From: Chitinophaga sp. HK235
Lineage (GTDB): Bacteria > Bacteroidota > Bacteroidia > Chitinophagales > Chitinophagaceae
Reading direction: 5' to 3'
Length of the DNA stretch: 64,000 nt
Assembly: GCF_018255755.1 (NCBI RefSeq)
Contig: NZ_CP073766.1
Location: 7,748,501-7,812,500 of the forward strand
Shown: in pieces, positions 1 to 9,152 of the stretch
Layout: every line of letters starts with the position of its first letter
How positions within the stretch are numbered: position 1 is the first letter of the stretch
The notes under the pieces: generated by a model
Told to the model about the DNA's origin: nothing
The model's input: only the letters and a program-made list of their open reading frames with translations
Database searches by the model: none
Made by a program: the position numbers and the translations under genes

Positions 1-1055
1 TCTTTATCTTTCACAAAACCGGTCACAATATGCAGCCGCTGGTAGTTCACATGTTCCAGCTGCTGCACGACTTCCCGGATGCCGGCCTCGTTATGACCTA
101 CGTCCATCACAGTCAGCGGATGCTCATTCACCACTTCCCAGCGTCCACGCAGCCCTGTGAGCTTGCGTACATGGGATAATGCGGCACTGATATGATCCCA
201 GGTGATATGCCAGCCCTGTTGTTGTAACAGTTTTACGGCAGACAGTACACCCATCACATTTTTTTCCTGATATTGCCCGCTCAGGTCCAGTCGTATATCA
301 TACATTTTTCCCTGTCGTGTATCCAGCAACGTTAGTTCCAGATGGTTGTTGACGATAGCGCTGCCGTCCACCATCCACTCCTGGTCGGCAAAGTGCAGCG
401 GAGCGCCCATTTCAGCGGCTTTATCCCTGAACACATAAGCGATCTCGGGTTGTGTTTCGCTGATCACCACGGGCACACCGGCTTTGATAATGCCGGCTTT
501 TTCAGCAGCAATAAGGGGCAGGGTATCGCCCAGGATATTTTTATGATCGAAACTGATATTGGTGATGACAGACAGCTCCGGCGTGATCACATTGGTGCTG
601 TCCAGCCGGCCGCCAAGGCCTACTTCAACGATGGCAATGTCTACCTGTTCCTGAGAAAAGTAGTTGAACGCCATCGCCACGGTCAGCTCAAAAAAAGATG
701 GAGAGATGCTCTCGATGTAGGGCCGCATCTTATTGGTGAAGTCCACTACAAAGTCTTCGGGCGCTACCTGTCCGTTGATGCGGATACGTTCCCGGAAGTC
801 GAGCAGGTGGGGGGAGGTGTAAAGCCCCGTTTTATAGCCCGCCTGCTGCAGGATGGCCGCCAGCATATGGCTCGTAGAGCCTTTACCGTTAGTGCCGGCT
901 ACATGTATGGTTTTGAAGGTATGCTGGGGATTGTTAAGCTGATCTAATAAGGCAATGGTATTATGCAGGTCTGTTTTATACGCGCTGGCACCCACTCTGG
1001 TAAACATGGGCAGCCGGCTGTAGAGATATTCCAGTGCTTCGTTATATGCATTCAT
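1..1055 (-). CDS. folC: Folylpolyglutamate synthase / dihydrofolate synthase (3' end beyond window)
   Basis: This Mur-ligase-type enzyme adds glutamate to dihydropteroate and folates in the cytoplasm. The gene starts at an ATG read leftward from 1055 and runs off the window, so about 351 codons are visible. The protein begins MNAYNEALEYLYSRLPMF and carries the ATP-binding loop GTNGKGS at residues 54-60, then the family signature of a glycine-rich helix, SPHLLDFRERIRING, and EVGLGGRLDSTN. A late VMDVGHNEAG segment marks the C-terminal ligase domain. It lies 9 bp downstream of the DUF5723 gene on the same strand and is probably co-transcribed with it and with tonB. The product is clear; only the C-terminus is missing. 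Confidence 0.95.
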   Translation of the reverse strand, partial: MNAYNEALEYLYSRLPMFTRVGASAYKTDLHNTIALLDQLNNPQHTFKTIHVAGTNGKGSTSHMLAAILQQAGYKTGLYTSPHLLDFRERIRINGQVAPEDFVVDFTNKMRPYIESISPSFFELTVAMAFNYFSQEQVDIAIVEVGLGGRLDSTNVITPELSVITNISFDHKNILGDTLPLIAAEKAGIIKAGVPVVISETQPEIAYVFRDKAAEMGAPLHFADQEWMVDGSAIVNNHLELTLLDTRQGKMYDIRLDLSGQYQEKNVMGVLSAVKLLQQQGWHITWDHISAALSHVRKLTGLRGRWEVVNEHPLTVMDVGHNEAGIREVVQQLEHVNYQRLHIVTGFVKDK

Positions 1056-1064
1056 AAGGGTAAA

Positions 1065-2495
1065 TTAAAAATTTACCGGGCAGCCCAATTCTTTTTTATC
1101 GCCATTGCGACGTCCCAGCATGCCCGGATTCAGCCGCAAAGCTACGAAAGCGTCCGCATGGTTGATGCGGCTTTGAAAAAGCGTGGTAAAAAGACTGTAA
1201 GAGCCCAGTACCAACGGACCGAAACGTACGGCAGCCCCTACATCTGCCTGTCCGTTATGATTGATTACAAACGGCATATAGGCCCCGAACCGCTCTGTTT
1301 CATACCGTGGAGTTATTAACAACTGGGTCAACGCATATGTTTTGTAAAAATTCCTGTTTCCTGCATTCAGGGCAATGACTGCATTGGCGCTGACAAAGAA
1401 ACGGCTGTTAATATTGTAATCTCCCATCAGGTTCAGCGCGGCAGGCAAGGACATGTGGAAGGTGCTGTCGCTGTTTATCGGTGTGAAGTACCGATTGAGC
1501 CGGGTGGAATATTGTTTCAGGCTTTCTTTATCACGATAGGTAATCTGCCTCGGATCGAGGTTGTCTCTCACCAGGCTAAGATCTGTATTATTGGCGCTTT
1601 TTACATATTTGATCCTGCCGATATCGGTGATGGAAACACCCAGGCGGAATTTATATTCATCTGCGTCGGTGCCTTCAGGTTTACCCCAACCGCCATTATC
1701 CGGACGGTATTCATAGATAACGCCAAGATCAAGACCTATACCGTTGTTTTGAAAGAGCTGTATATTACTGAGGTCCGGCTTTTTCCAGTGGTCCAGCTCC
1801 TGGCTGTAACCGTAACGGAGCGTACCGCTGGTAATATCTGCATTGCGTTTGGTGTTAAGCACAAAGTTGGTGTTGGCTACCTGCGAGTAACCAGCTGCGA
1901 CACCACTGAGCAGTTTTACGGTGATACCGGCTTTCCAGCGGCTGGTATAACCTTCTTTAATAACCCGTGCATAGCTGAAACCCAGTTCATTCCAGACATG
2001 CATGCTGGCAGCTGCTTTTTCTATGGTAAGGCTTTTGCCGCGGTATTGCAGATTGGGGAAATCACTGAAGAAGTTAGCCAGCGGAGTTGGCAGGTTGCCG
2101 GCACTGCCGCTGCTGCGCATACGCCAAACAAAGGAGACAGACTGTTTTTCATCAATAGCATATAACACGGAAGGCAATACGATTTCCGCCATCATCCAGC
2201 CGTTCTGTCTGCGCTGGGCAGTAGTGTCCAGAAAATAATCCTGGTTAGGCTTCCAGTTCTTGGGAATGTGAGAGAGTACGGACTTGGGTACACGGGCATA
2301 GGTGTTGCCCGCTTTTACATCAGCCCCGATAATATTGACATCCCATTTATAACGGTAACCTGCTGCACTGGCGGGGTTGCTGAGAACACCGTGAATGCCG
2401 GCATAAGTGCTGACGTTATAACCGGGAAAAGTTTGTGCTATCGCGGCATCAGCCAGCAATAACAAGAAGATAGCGTTTAATAGGATACGATACAT
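1065..2495 (-). CDS. DUF5723 family outer-membrane beta-barrel protein
   Basis: This is a protein of about 476 residues with a signal peptide (MYRILLNAIFLLLLADAAIAQ) followed by alternating polar and aromatic strands typical of a Bacteroidota outer-membrane barrel. The N-terminal pattern TFPGYNVSTYAGIHGVLSNPAS matches my memory of DUF5723, which has no assigned function. The reading frame extends to a TTG at 2507, but the ATG at 2495 gives the cleaner signal peptide and is chosen. It sits between tonB and folC on the same strand, so cell-envelope expression with TonB is plausible. A substrate cannot be named. Confidence 0.8.
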   Translation of the reverse strand: MYRILLNAIFLLLLADAAIAQTFPGYNVSTYAGIHGVLSNPASAAGYRYKWDVNIIGADVKAGNTYARVPKSVLSHIPKNWKPNQDYFLDTTAQRRQNGWMMAEIVLPSVLYAIDEKQSVSFVWRMRSSGSAGNLPTPLANFFSDFPNLQYRGKSLTIEKAAASMHVWNELGFSYARVIKEGYTSRWKAGITVKLLSGVAAGYSQVANTNFVLNTKRNADITSGTLRYGYSQELDHWKKPDLSNIQLFQNNGIGLDLGVIYEYRPDNGGWGKPEGTDADEYKFRLGVSITDIGRIKYVKSANNTDLSLVRDNLDPRQITYRDKESLKQYSTRLNRYFTPINSDSTFHMSLPAALNLMGDYNINSRFFVSANAVIALNAGNRNFYKTYALTQLLITPRYETERFGAYMPFVINHNGQADVGAAVRFGPLVLGSYSLFTTLFQSRINHADAFVALRLNPGMLGRRNGDKKELGCPVNF

Positions 2496-2658
2496 GCTGA
2501 CAATCAACGTTGGCTTTAAATAGACAGGTTTCTCATGACTTCAGTTTCCGTGACACACGGAAAAGTGATGAAATATGCGGTGAACAGTTGTTGGTATCAT
2601 CTTCACGGCATCTCTCACGCACAAATCCGGGATCAGGGAAATCTGTTATATGGTTTCT

Positions 2659-3549
2659 TTATTCTGCTTTGAAATAAAAACGGATAGTTCCGAACTGCAC
2701 TTCGGGTGCGTCCGGGTTTGCATTGTATTTTAACTGACCATTCAAGGCTGCTTTCCGCGCGATGTCTATCAGTTGTGGATTGCTGAGGGTAGAACCTTTC
2801 ATGCTGAAAGTAGCTGCTATCACGTTCCCCCGCTGGTCTACCTTAATATTGATGGCTACATAGCCGGATTCTGTTCCGTCGTAGGTTACGCTAGGTCTGC
2901 CGATGAGGTTTCTTCCATTTAGGTGAAAATCGGAACGCCCCCCGCCAAGTCCGCCGCCCGTATATCCTTTAGCGTTAGGATCACCATTGATCTGACCACG
3001 GTCGCCGGGTTTGCCGGTATTTCCTTCGCCGGTGGAATTGTTGGAACCCTGCGCACCATTACCGCTGTTGGCATTGGTGCTGCTACCACCTGCATATACC
3101 GCTTTGGGCTTGGGTGCCGGTGGGGCAGGGGTAGGCGGATGTTCTGCCGCCGGTTTTTTTACCGGTTTGGCAGGTACTGGCTCTGGTTTTTTAGGAAGCT
3201 CTTTGGGCTTCACCACCGGCTTCTCCGGTTTTTTAATCTCCGGCGCTTCTTCATCATCCTGTGTGGCTACTTCCTGTTGTGCACTGTTATCTTTTTCAGT
3301 GGCAGCGGCTTCATTTTCTGCAGGCGCAGGGGTAGATGCTTCTGCACTGGGAGGATTAGGGTTGAGTGGTTGTACATCGCCCATCCCGTTATCAGAAGTT
3401 CCCAGATTCACTTCCATGCCCAGGTCCTGGTCGGGTAGTGGCGGCGGCGCTGAAAAACCGGCAAACATTAATGCTGCTAACAGCAGCGCATGTACGCCGA
3501 TTGTTACTCCTAAAGCCTGAACATTTTTTTTGCTGTTTTTTTCCTCCAT
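2659..3549 (-). CDS. tonB: Energy transducer TonB
   Basis: TonB passes proton-motive force from the inner membrane to outer-membrane receptors. This 296-residue protein has one N-terminal membrane segment (VTIGVHALLLAALMFAGF, about residues 15-32), a long periplasmic linker rich in Pro, Lys and Glu (about 95-150), a Gly/Asn-rich stretch, and a C-terminal domain of about 80 residues with the pattern GYVAINIKVDQRGNVIAA ending RFYFKAE. No exbB or exbD lies beside it, because the upstream neighbour is a divergent MFS gene, so its motor partners must be encoded elsewhere. The C-terminal domain is divergent from E. coli TonB but typical of Bacteroidota homologues. Confidence 0.85.
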   Translation of the reverse strand: MEEKNSKKNVQALGVTIGVHALLLAALMFAGFSAPPPLPDQDLGMEVNLGTSDNGMGDVQPLNPNPPSAEASTPAPAENEAAATEKDNSAQQEVATQDDEEAPEIKKPEKPVVKPKELPKKPEPVPAKPVKKPAAEHPPTPAPPAPKPKAVYAGGSSTNANSGNGAQGSNNSTGEGNTGKPGDRGQINGDPNAKGYTGGGLGGGRSDFHLNGRNLIGRPSVTYDGTESGYVAINIKVDQRGNVIAATFSMKGSTLSNPQLIDIARKAALNGQLKYNANPDAPEVQFGTIRFYFKAE

Positions 3550-3689
3550 GATAGCTGGTTAAGCACCTGTAAGCGTCAAAGTTAATCTTTTGAATGAAAA
3601 AAAATATACATACTGAAAGCTGAATTTATCATCTTTGCAAAAACTATGCAGTTAATCCCTAAGTGTGCATTTTATTTTGCGTTGTTTTT

Positions 3690-4919
3690 ATGAATCCGCT
3701 GAAACAAACGATCCGTCTATATCAGAACGCCTATACAGGGCTTTCTCCCGCTACCTGGTGGTTATCACTGGTGCTGCTGATCAATCGCAGTGGCACGATG
3801 GTGGTTCCCTTTATGACAGTATATCTTACCGTAAATCTGCATTTCACGATCGCGCAGGCTGGCCTGGTGATGGCCTGTTTTGGCACCGGTGCTATTGCAG
3901 GTGCGTTGCTGGGCGGCTGGCTGTCAGACCGTATCGGCTTTTACCAGGTACAGTTCTGGAGCCTATTCTCTAACGGAATATTGTTTATTTTATTGGGACA
4001 GGTACACACCTTTCCTCAGATATGTACCTTTGTTTTTATCATGAGTTCTGTAGGCGATGCTTTCCGGCCGGCCAACAGTATCGCGATTGCGGCTTATAGT
4101 GCGCCGGAAAACCGTACCCGTTCTTACTCGCTTAATAGGCTGGCGGTCAACCTGGGCTGGTCTGTTGGCCCGGCACTAGGTGGTATTCTGGCCAGTGTCA
4201 GCTATCAGTTATTATTTTGGGTAGATGGTTGTACCTGTATCGCAGCTGCTGTTTTAATGCGCATCTTCCTGCCGCCGGTACCGGCACCTGCCAAACCGGA
4301 AAAAGCAGCACCTGCCGGGCGGTGCGAAAAAGTATGGCAGGATGACCTGTATCTCTGGTTCCTGTTTTTCGGAATGATCAATGCAATCTGTCTGTTCCAG
4401 TTTTCCAGCATTGTGCCCTTGTATTTCAAAGAAGTGATACATATGCCGGAATGGGCTATCGGACTCAATATGTCTATCAACGGACTGCTGATCGTGGCTG
4501 TGGAAATGGTGATGGTATACCGGCTGGATGGTAAGTTGCCCAACCTGGTATATGTAGCCAGAGGTGCTGTCATGGTGTGCATGTCCTACCTGCTGCTAAG
4601 CCTCCTGCCTCCGATATGGGCGGTGGCAGCCATTTTTATGATCGTGATTACTTTCGGGGAGATGTTTTGCCTGCCGTTTATGAACAGTTTCTGGATCAGT
4701 CGTAGCCAGGAACATAACAGAGGACAATATGCGGCCCTGTATACCATTTCATATTCCCTGGCCAATGTTATATCCCCTACCAGCGGGGCTTTTGTGGTAC
4801 AGCACCTGGGCTTCACTTCCTGGTGGATGATCACCGCGGGCGGCTGTATTTTGTCTGCTGCCGGGTTCCTATGGCTGCAACGTAAGAGGGCCAGAAGTAA
4901 ACAATTAGTGGCAGCGTAA
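3690..4919 (+). CDS. MFS transporter, drug/metabolite exporter type
   Basis: This is a major facilitator superfamily permease of about 409 residues with roughly twelve hydrophobic segments. The loop between helices 2 and 3 has the MFS motif A sequence GGWLSDRIG, and the helix 4-5 region reads NRTRSYSLNRLAVNLGWSVGPALGG, as in the MdtH/YdeE-like exporter groups. An open frame begins at a GTG at 3663, but the ATG at 3690 (MNPLKQTIRLYQNAY) is the likelier start. An AraC-family regulator follows 68 bp downstream on the same strand and may control it. The substrate is unknown. Confidence 0.85.
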   Translation: MNPLKQTIRLYQNAYTGLSPATWWLSLVLLINRSGTMVVPFMTVYLTVNLHFTIAQAGLVMACFGTGAIAGALLGGWLSDRIGFYQVQFWSLFSNGILFILLGQVHTFPQICTFVFIMSSVGDAFRPANSIAIAAYSAPENRTRSYSLNRLAVNLGWSVGPALGGILASVSYQLLFWVDGCTCIAAAVLMRIFLPPVPAPAKPEKAAPAGRCEKVWQDDLYLWFLFFGMINAICLFQFSSIVPLYFKEVIHMPEWAIGLNMSINGLLIVAVEMVMVYRLDGKLPNLVYVARGAVMVCMSYLLLSLLPPIWAVAAIFMIVITFGEMFCLPFMNSFWISRSQEHNRGQYAALYTISYSLANVISPTSGAFVVQHLGFTSWWMITAGGCILSAAGFLWLQRKRARSKQLVAA

Positions 4920-4987
4920 TTGTTCAAGAATATACAGATATTGTCCTGAAAATACTAGTTTTGCCTAAAAAGGAGTAAAATTGGTAA

Positions 4988-5917
4988 ATGAAAGTAATTC
5001 AATTTACTGTTCCGGTTGCTGAGGAAGGGTCTGTGGTGATACAGGAGGACATACTTCCTTATTTTTATAATTACCTGCACCGCCATAAAGAGGCGCAGCT
5101 GACCCTTATTATCAAAGGGGAAGGTACGCTGATTGCAGGCAGTTATACCCAGCCATTCAAAGCCGGCGACGTCTACGTGATCGGCGCCAATCAGCCCCAT
5201 ATGTTTAAGGGCGATGCCCGTTATTTTGAAAACCTCAAGGAAAAAAATATCCACGCTATCCATATCTTCTTCGACCATGAAAATACGTTGAAGGGGATGC
5301 TGGCCCTGCCGGAACTGGAATCCGTCCGTAAATTCCTGCAACAGACACGCTCCAGTTTACAGCTGCCACCTGCCTTTGAAGAGCGGACAGCGGCCGAAAT
5401 ACTACGTTTATCCAAACTTACCGGCGCAGAAAGGTTATTTGCCTTCATGTCACTGCTGACCTGGTTTTCCCGACAGGTGAAAGACTGGAAGTCTTTGTCT
5501 ACCGGCTTCTCACGTCATGCCTACAGCGAGTCAGAAGGACTGCGGATGAATGATATCTACCAGTATACGCTGGAACATTATGCAGAAAATATCTCTCTGG
5601 CCAGAATTGCAGCGGTGGCACATCTTACTACCTATGCTTTCTGTAAATACTTCAAGAAACACACCCGTAAAACCTACCTCGAGTTTCTGAATGAGGTGCG
5701 TATTAATGCAGCGTGTAAAAAAATCATTAACGGCGATGCGGAGAGTATTGCCTCTGTGGCTTATGCTACGGGGTATAACAACCCCATCACATTTAACCGG
5801 GTATTCCGTAAAGTGACGGGGATGTCACCATCTGCCTATGCGCGTCAATACCGTTTCGGGCAGGAGAACGCGCAGAGGAGTGGTCTTATCAATGAGTGGG
5901 AAGAAGTAGCCCTCTGA
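4988..5917 (+). CDS. AraC family transcriptional regulator with N-terminal cupin
   Basis: This is a 309-residue one-component regulator. The N-terminal half reads as a cupin sensor (EAQLTLIIKGEGTLIAG, then FKAGDVYVIGANQPHMF). The C-terminal hundred residues form the two helix-turn-helix motifs of the AraC family, including ISLARIAAVAHLTTYAFCKYFKKHT and SIASVAYATGYNNPITFNRVFRK. A TAGTTTTG box at 4956-4963 resembles a Bacteroidota -7 element just upstream. It ends 2 bp before the convergent stop codon of the radical SAM gene. The neighbouring MFS exporter is the obvious candidate target, but no operator is recognisable. Confidence 0.9.
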   Translation: MKVIQFTVPVAEEGSVVIQEDILPYFYNYLHRHKEAQLTLIIKGEGTLIAGSYTQPFKAGDVYVIGANQPHMFKGDARYFENLKEKNIHAIHIFFDHENTLKGMLALPELESVRKFLQQTRSSLQLPPAFEERTAAEILRLSKLTGAERLFAFMSLLTWFSRQVKDWKSLSTGFSRHAYSESEGLRMNDIYQYTLEHYAENISLARIAAVAHLTTYAFCKYFKKHTRKTYLEFLNEVRINAACKKIINGDAESIASVAYATGYNNPITFNRVFRKVTGMSPSAYARQYRFGQENAQRSGLINEWEEVAL

Positions 5918-5919
5918 TA

Positions 5920-7215
5920 CTAGTGGGCAAAATCAGCCATATAATCGCCCTTGATACGTTCCATCGGTGGGTTGAAATAACCAAACTTCACGTCAGGGAA
6001 TTCTTCGTGTATAGCTTCCTGTAATTGTTTGATACCCATGCACGGACCAGGGTCTGTAATACCCAGTCGGCCCAGGTACCAGTCCGGATCAATGTTGAAG
6101 TTCCGCCACTGGATCATGTTTAATTTGGTTTCCGTGATCAGCTTGCGCAGGGCTTCATACTCTTCTTCAGTATCTGTCATGCCCGGAAACACAAAATAGT
6201 TGATGGAGCTCCAGCCATTAAATTCCCGCACTACTTTCAGGCTTTCCACGATGTCGTCAAAAGTATAGTTATTAGGACGGTAGTAAGGCGTATAATATTT
6301 TTCCTGGGCAGAGTTCAAACTTACACGGATGCTGTTGAGGCCGGCCTCACAGAGGGCGCGCACCGCATCCGGCTTACTGCCGTTGGTGTTGATATTGATG
6401 CTGCCTTTAGGCGTGTGTTTGCGTATTTCGATAATGGATTCGCGGATAGTCTCCCACATCAGCAGGGGCTCGCCTTCACAACCTTGTCCGAAACTTACGA
6501 TCGGGAAAGGGGCTGTTTCCAGGTGTGGTACGGTATATTCCACGATCTCCGCTGCCGTAGGTTTAAAACGCAGACGGTCCTGGGTAGAAACGATGCTTTC
6601 TTCTTCCGGCTGGAAGGAGATACATCCTACACAGTTGGCGTTACAGGCCGGAGAAGAAGGGATAGGGCATTCCCATCTGCCCATAAAATAGTTACGGGCT
6701 GCCGGGCACTCGTAAGTGAGTGCACAGTTTTCGGCCAGGTGTTGTACCAGCCTGTTGTGCGGATAGGCGGCGGTCAGCTGTTTTACACCTTGTTTTACCT
6801 GTTTGGCATCAAAGCCGGCGCATTCCTGACGGATATCAGCTTCGATACGGGTAGCCGGTACATAAAACTTACCATCGAGCCAGCCAACAGCTGTATAACA
6901 GAACAGCGGCAGCGTGGGAGCGTCTGGCATGGTTTCATAGGCTGCCAGGTAAAAACCGGTATGGGCAGGCGGGATGAAAGCCGCTACGGCCCAACCTTTA
7001 TCACACAATGCCATTTCACCGCTGGCAGCGTCGATACCGATACCGCGGCGTCCGGGCAGTTCATACAGATTACCTCCCTCGGGTAGTTCAATCCATTCTT
7101 CGGGATCAACAGGATATGCATCCCAGCCACTGCGGCCGGTTACGTGCATGGAGGTATCCTCAAAGATGTTGCCTTTCCCGTCAGAGTATAATATGTAAGG
7201 TGTTTGTTTTAACAT
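5920..7215 (-). CDS. Radical SAM protein of unknown substrate
   Basis: This 431-residue protein has the iron-sulfur cluster motif CNANCVGC (CX3CX2C) near residue 190, followed by GQGCEGEPLL and NINTNGS, which fit the SAM-binding barrel. About 185 residues precede the cluster motif, longer than in simple radical SAM enzymes. That N-terminal part holds several Cys residues, including ENCALTYECPA just before the barrel. There is no obvious C-terminal SPASM domain. It is the last gene of a minus-strand group with a membrane protein and an agmatinase-family enzyme. The reaction cannot be inferred from the sequence. Confidence 0.85.
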   Translation of the reverse strand: MLKQTPYILYSDGKGNIFEDTSMHVTGRSGWDAYPVDPEEWIELPEGGNLYELPGRRGIGIDAASGEMALCDKGWAVAAFIPPAHTGFYLAAYETMPDAPTLPLFCYTAVGWLDGKFYVPATRIEADIRQECAGFDAKQVKQGVKQLTAAYPHNRLVQHLAENCALTYECPAARNYFMGRWECPIPSSPACNANCVGCISFQPEEESIVSTQDRLRFKPTAAEIVEYTVPHLETAPFPIVSFGQGCEGEPLLMWETIRESIIEIRKHTPKGSININTNGSKPDAVRALCEAGLNSIRVSLNSAQEKYYTPYYRPNNYTFDDIVESLKVVREFNGWSSINYFVFPGMTDTEEEYEALRKLITETKLNMIQWRNFNIDPDWYLGRLGITDPGPCMGIKQLQEAIHEEFPDVKFGYFNPPMERIKGDYMADFAH

Positions 7216-7234
7216 GCTAAGTGCTTTTAAGGAA

Positions 7235-7274
7235 ACATTTGAAGAAGGTGTAACGATATACCTTCTCCAAATGT
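7235..7274 (-). terminator. Intergenic hairpin between membrane protein and radical SAM genes
   Basis: Two 15-nt arms (7235-7249 and 7260-7274) pair with one mismatch around a 10-nt loop. The next bases on the minus strand are TTCCTTAAAAG, a poor T-run. It could be a weak terminator or an mRNA processing and stability element between the 7280-7867 gene and the radical SAM gene. Confidence 0.5.
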
Positions 7275-7279
7275 CGGAA

Positions 7280-7867
7280 TCATTTCAGTCTTTCCTGGAA
7301 AAACCGTTTCATATCTTCACGTTGTTCCTGCCCTGGCTCGTCCAGCACTTCCAGCTGGATGATCTTGTTGGATTTGAAATCCAGGGTGAACAGGTCGTTG
7401 CGTAAAATTACATTATTCAGCTCGTTCCAGCCAATGCGCCTTTCAGAGAAGGTGGTAGGCAGGATGACGCCGGTGTTATCTATCTTTATATGGGTCGGTT
7501 GGAATATTTTGTATTCCAGCCAGCCAATATAGGCGAGGCCAAGGCCTACTATAAACATCAGCAGTCCGGTGATCGGTAGCTGATGCCCGAGAAAATACAG
7601 GCTGCCGCTCAGGCAGATGAATGCCTGTATCAGCCTGGCAATACTGTTGACTTCGCTGAACTTGCGGGAGCGCTTTACCACAAAGGGAAAGGCAAGGGAG
7701 ATCAGTCCCATCGCCATAAAAAAGCCTACCAGCAGCCAGTTGGGCTGAGGTCCCTTATAAATGCCGATCGCATTAAACAGGTACAGGATGCCGACCAGGC
7801 CATGCATGACCGGCAGCAAACGGAGCCTGCTGGCAGTGTTCGGATGCAGGATACGTAAGCTATACAT
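7280..7867 (-). CDS. Membrane protein with a C-terminal PH-like domain, unknown function
   Basis: This 195-residue protein has about four hydrophobic segments in its first 130 residues (for example LLPVMHGLVGILYLFNAIGIY and LLVGFFMAMGLISLAFPFVV). A soluble tail of about 60 residues follows, with the strand pattern KIDNTGVILP, IGWNELNNVILRNDLFTLDF and a final helix. That tail resembles small bacterial PH-like domains, which is an inference from the pattern alone. The gene starts only 4 bp after the agmatinase-family gene, so the two are almost certainly one transcript. I do not recognise the family with certainty. Confidence 0.7.
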   Translation of the reverse strand: MYSLRILHPNTASRLRLLPVMHGLVGILYLFNAIGIYKGPQPNWLLVGFFMAMGLISLAFPFVVKRSRKFSEVNSIARLIQAFICLSGSLYFLGHQLPITGLLMFIVGLGLAYIGWLEYKIFQPTHIKIDNTGVILPTTFSERRIGWNELNNVILRNDLFTLDFKSNKIIQLEVLDEPGQEQREDMKRFFQERLK

Positions 7868-7871
7868 AGGC

Positions 7872-8915
7872 TTATGAATTAGCGCTGATCAAAAGGTTGC
7901 AAAGTTTGAACAGAACACGGGCTCCTACGTTGGAATCCCAGTCATCATGAGAAGCGCTCACCTCGTTGAGATCGAAACCGATCAGCTTGCGGCCGCTTTC
8001 CAGTACCCGCTTGAACAGGTAATAGATCTGTTCTGCTTCGAAACCGCCGGCTACCGGTGTACCGGTGTGCGGGCATAATTTCGGGTCCAGTCCGTCAATA
8101 TCGAAGCTGATATAAACCTGCTGAGGCAGGGTAGCTACGATGCTGTCACAGATGGATTTCCATGTTTCACCTTCAAACTGACGCTCTTTGATTTGTTTGT
8201 CAAAGAAGGTCACCACACGGCCATTGCTATCATTGATATAGTCTACTTCTTCTTCGCAATAATCGCGGATACCTACCTGTACAAGCTTCTGCAGCTGTGG
8301 TACTTCGGCCAGCGCATTAAACATGATAGAGGCATGGGAATATTTAAAGCCTTCGTAGCTGTCGCGGAGGTCGCAGTGAGCATCTATCTGCAGGATGCCA
8401 AAGTCACCCTTGTGCTCGCCGATAGCTTTGAAGAAGCCCAGCGGGGTACTGTGATCACCGCCCAGCAAACCTACCAGCTTGCCTTTTTCCAACAGTCCTT
8501 TGGTCTGGTTGTATACCCATTCGTTCATAGCCCTGGTACCGCTGTTGACATCCACCAGCGTTTTCTTCAGGAACTCGTTTTCTGAGATATCTCCGCCTTC
8601 GGTCAGGAATTTCAGATATAATTCCGCTTCCTTACGCAGATAATCGCTGCGCAACAGCAGATGTTTGTCTGGTTCCCGCATAAAAAAGCCCTGTTTCCAA
8701 CCGTCCTTTACGTCCGCATCGTACAGGTCTACCTGGAAGGAAGCACGGAAAATATGTTCCGGCCCGCGGGCTGTACCATTACTATAAGATACGGTCACTT
8801 CCCAGGGAACAGGTAATAATACCAGTTTCGCTTCTTCTTCAGAAAAAGGTAAACCAAAAATGTTGTTGGACAACAACCCAACCGAGTTAGGGTCAAATTG
8901 AGATAAATCAGCCAT
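7872..8915 (-). CDS. Agmatinase/arginase-family ureohydrolase
   Basis: This is a 347-residue manganese-dependent ureohydrolase. The metal-ligand motifs are visible in order: GGDHST, DAHCD (DAHxD) and SFDIDGLDP (SxDxDxxDP). The family cleaves arginine, agmatine, guanidinobutyrate or formiminoglutamate, and sequence reading alone does not choose among them. It is longer than E. coli agmatinase (about 306 residues), mainly from an N-terminal extension and an insert around residues 75-110. It leads a minus-strand group with a membrane protein and a radical SAM gene. No other arginine or histidine catabolic genes are nearby. Confidence 0.88.
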   Translation of the reverse strand: MADLSQFDPNSVGLLSNNIFGLPFSEEEAKLVLLPVPWEVTVSYSNGTARGPEHIFRASFQVDLYDADVKDGWKQGFFMREPDKHLLLRSDYLRKEAELYLKFLTEGGDISENEFLKKTLVDVNSGTRAMNEWVYNQTKGLLEKGKLVGLLGGDHSTPLGFFKAIGEHKGDFGILQIDAHCDLRDSYEGFKYSHASIMFNALAEVPQLQKLVQVGIRDYCEEEVDYINDSNGRVVTFFDKQIKERQFEGETWKSICDSIVATLPQQVYISFDIDGLDPKLCPHTGTPVAGGFEAEQIYYLFKRVLESGRKLIGFDLNEVSASHDDWDSNVGARVLFKLCNLLISANS

Positions 8916-9009
8916 GATAAAATCTTACTTTTCAAAATTCCGCGCAAAGATAGGATTATGTTTACTTACAGTCTCTCTTCCCGTAAAAAGAATTGCCTTT
9001 TATATAAAT

Positions 9010-9043
9010 TTTGTCGGAAGAAGGTCATTTTGCGTTAATTTTG
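9010..9043 (+). promoter_or_regulatory. Bacteroidota-type promoter upstream of ccmE
   Basis: A TTTG at 9010-9013 and an exact TAnnTTTG (TAATTTTG, 9036-9043) are 22 bp apart, fitting the Bacteroidota housekeeping promoter. Transcription would start near 9050, giving a leader of about 100 nt before ccmE. Confidence 0.55.
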
Positions 9044-9152
9044 CCCCGATAATTGGAAAGAGATAAATGCAGGTGGGGTAAGGAGATGGGAGAAGCTTTG
9101 CTGGTAGTGGGTTTACAGCCTGTGTCACAACAATAGGGAAGATAATTTTCAT

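Noticed and set aside
342..947. Open frame of 201 codons antisense to folC
   Set aside because: The minus strand reads through as FolC with its ATP loop and family motifs. The plus-strand frame is a by-product.
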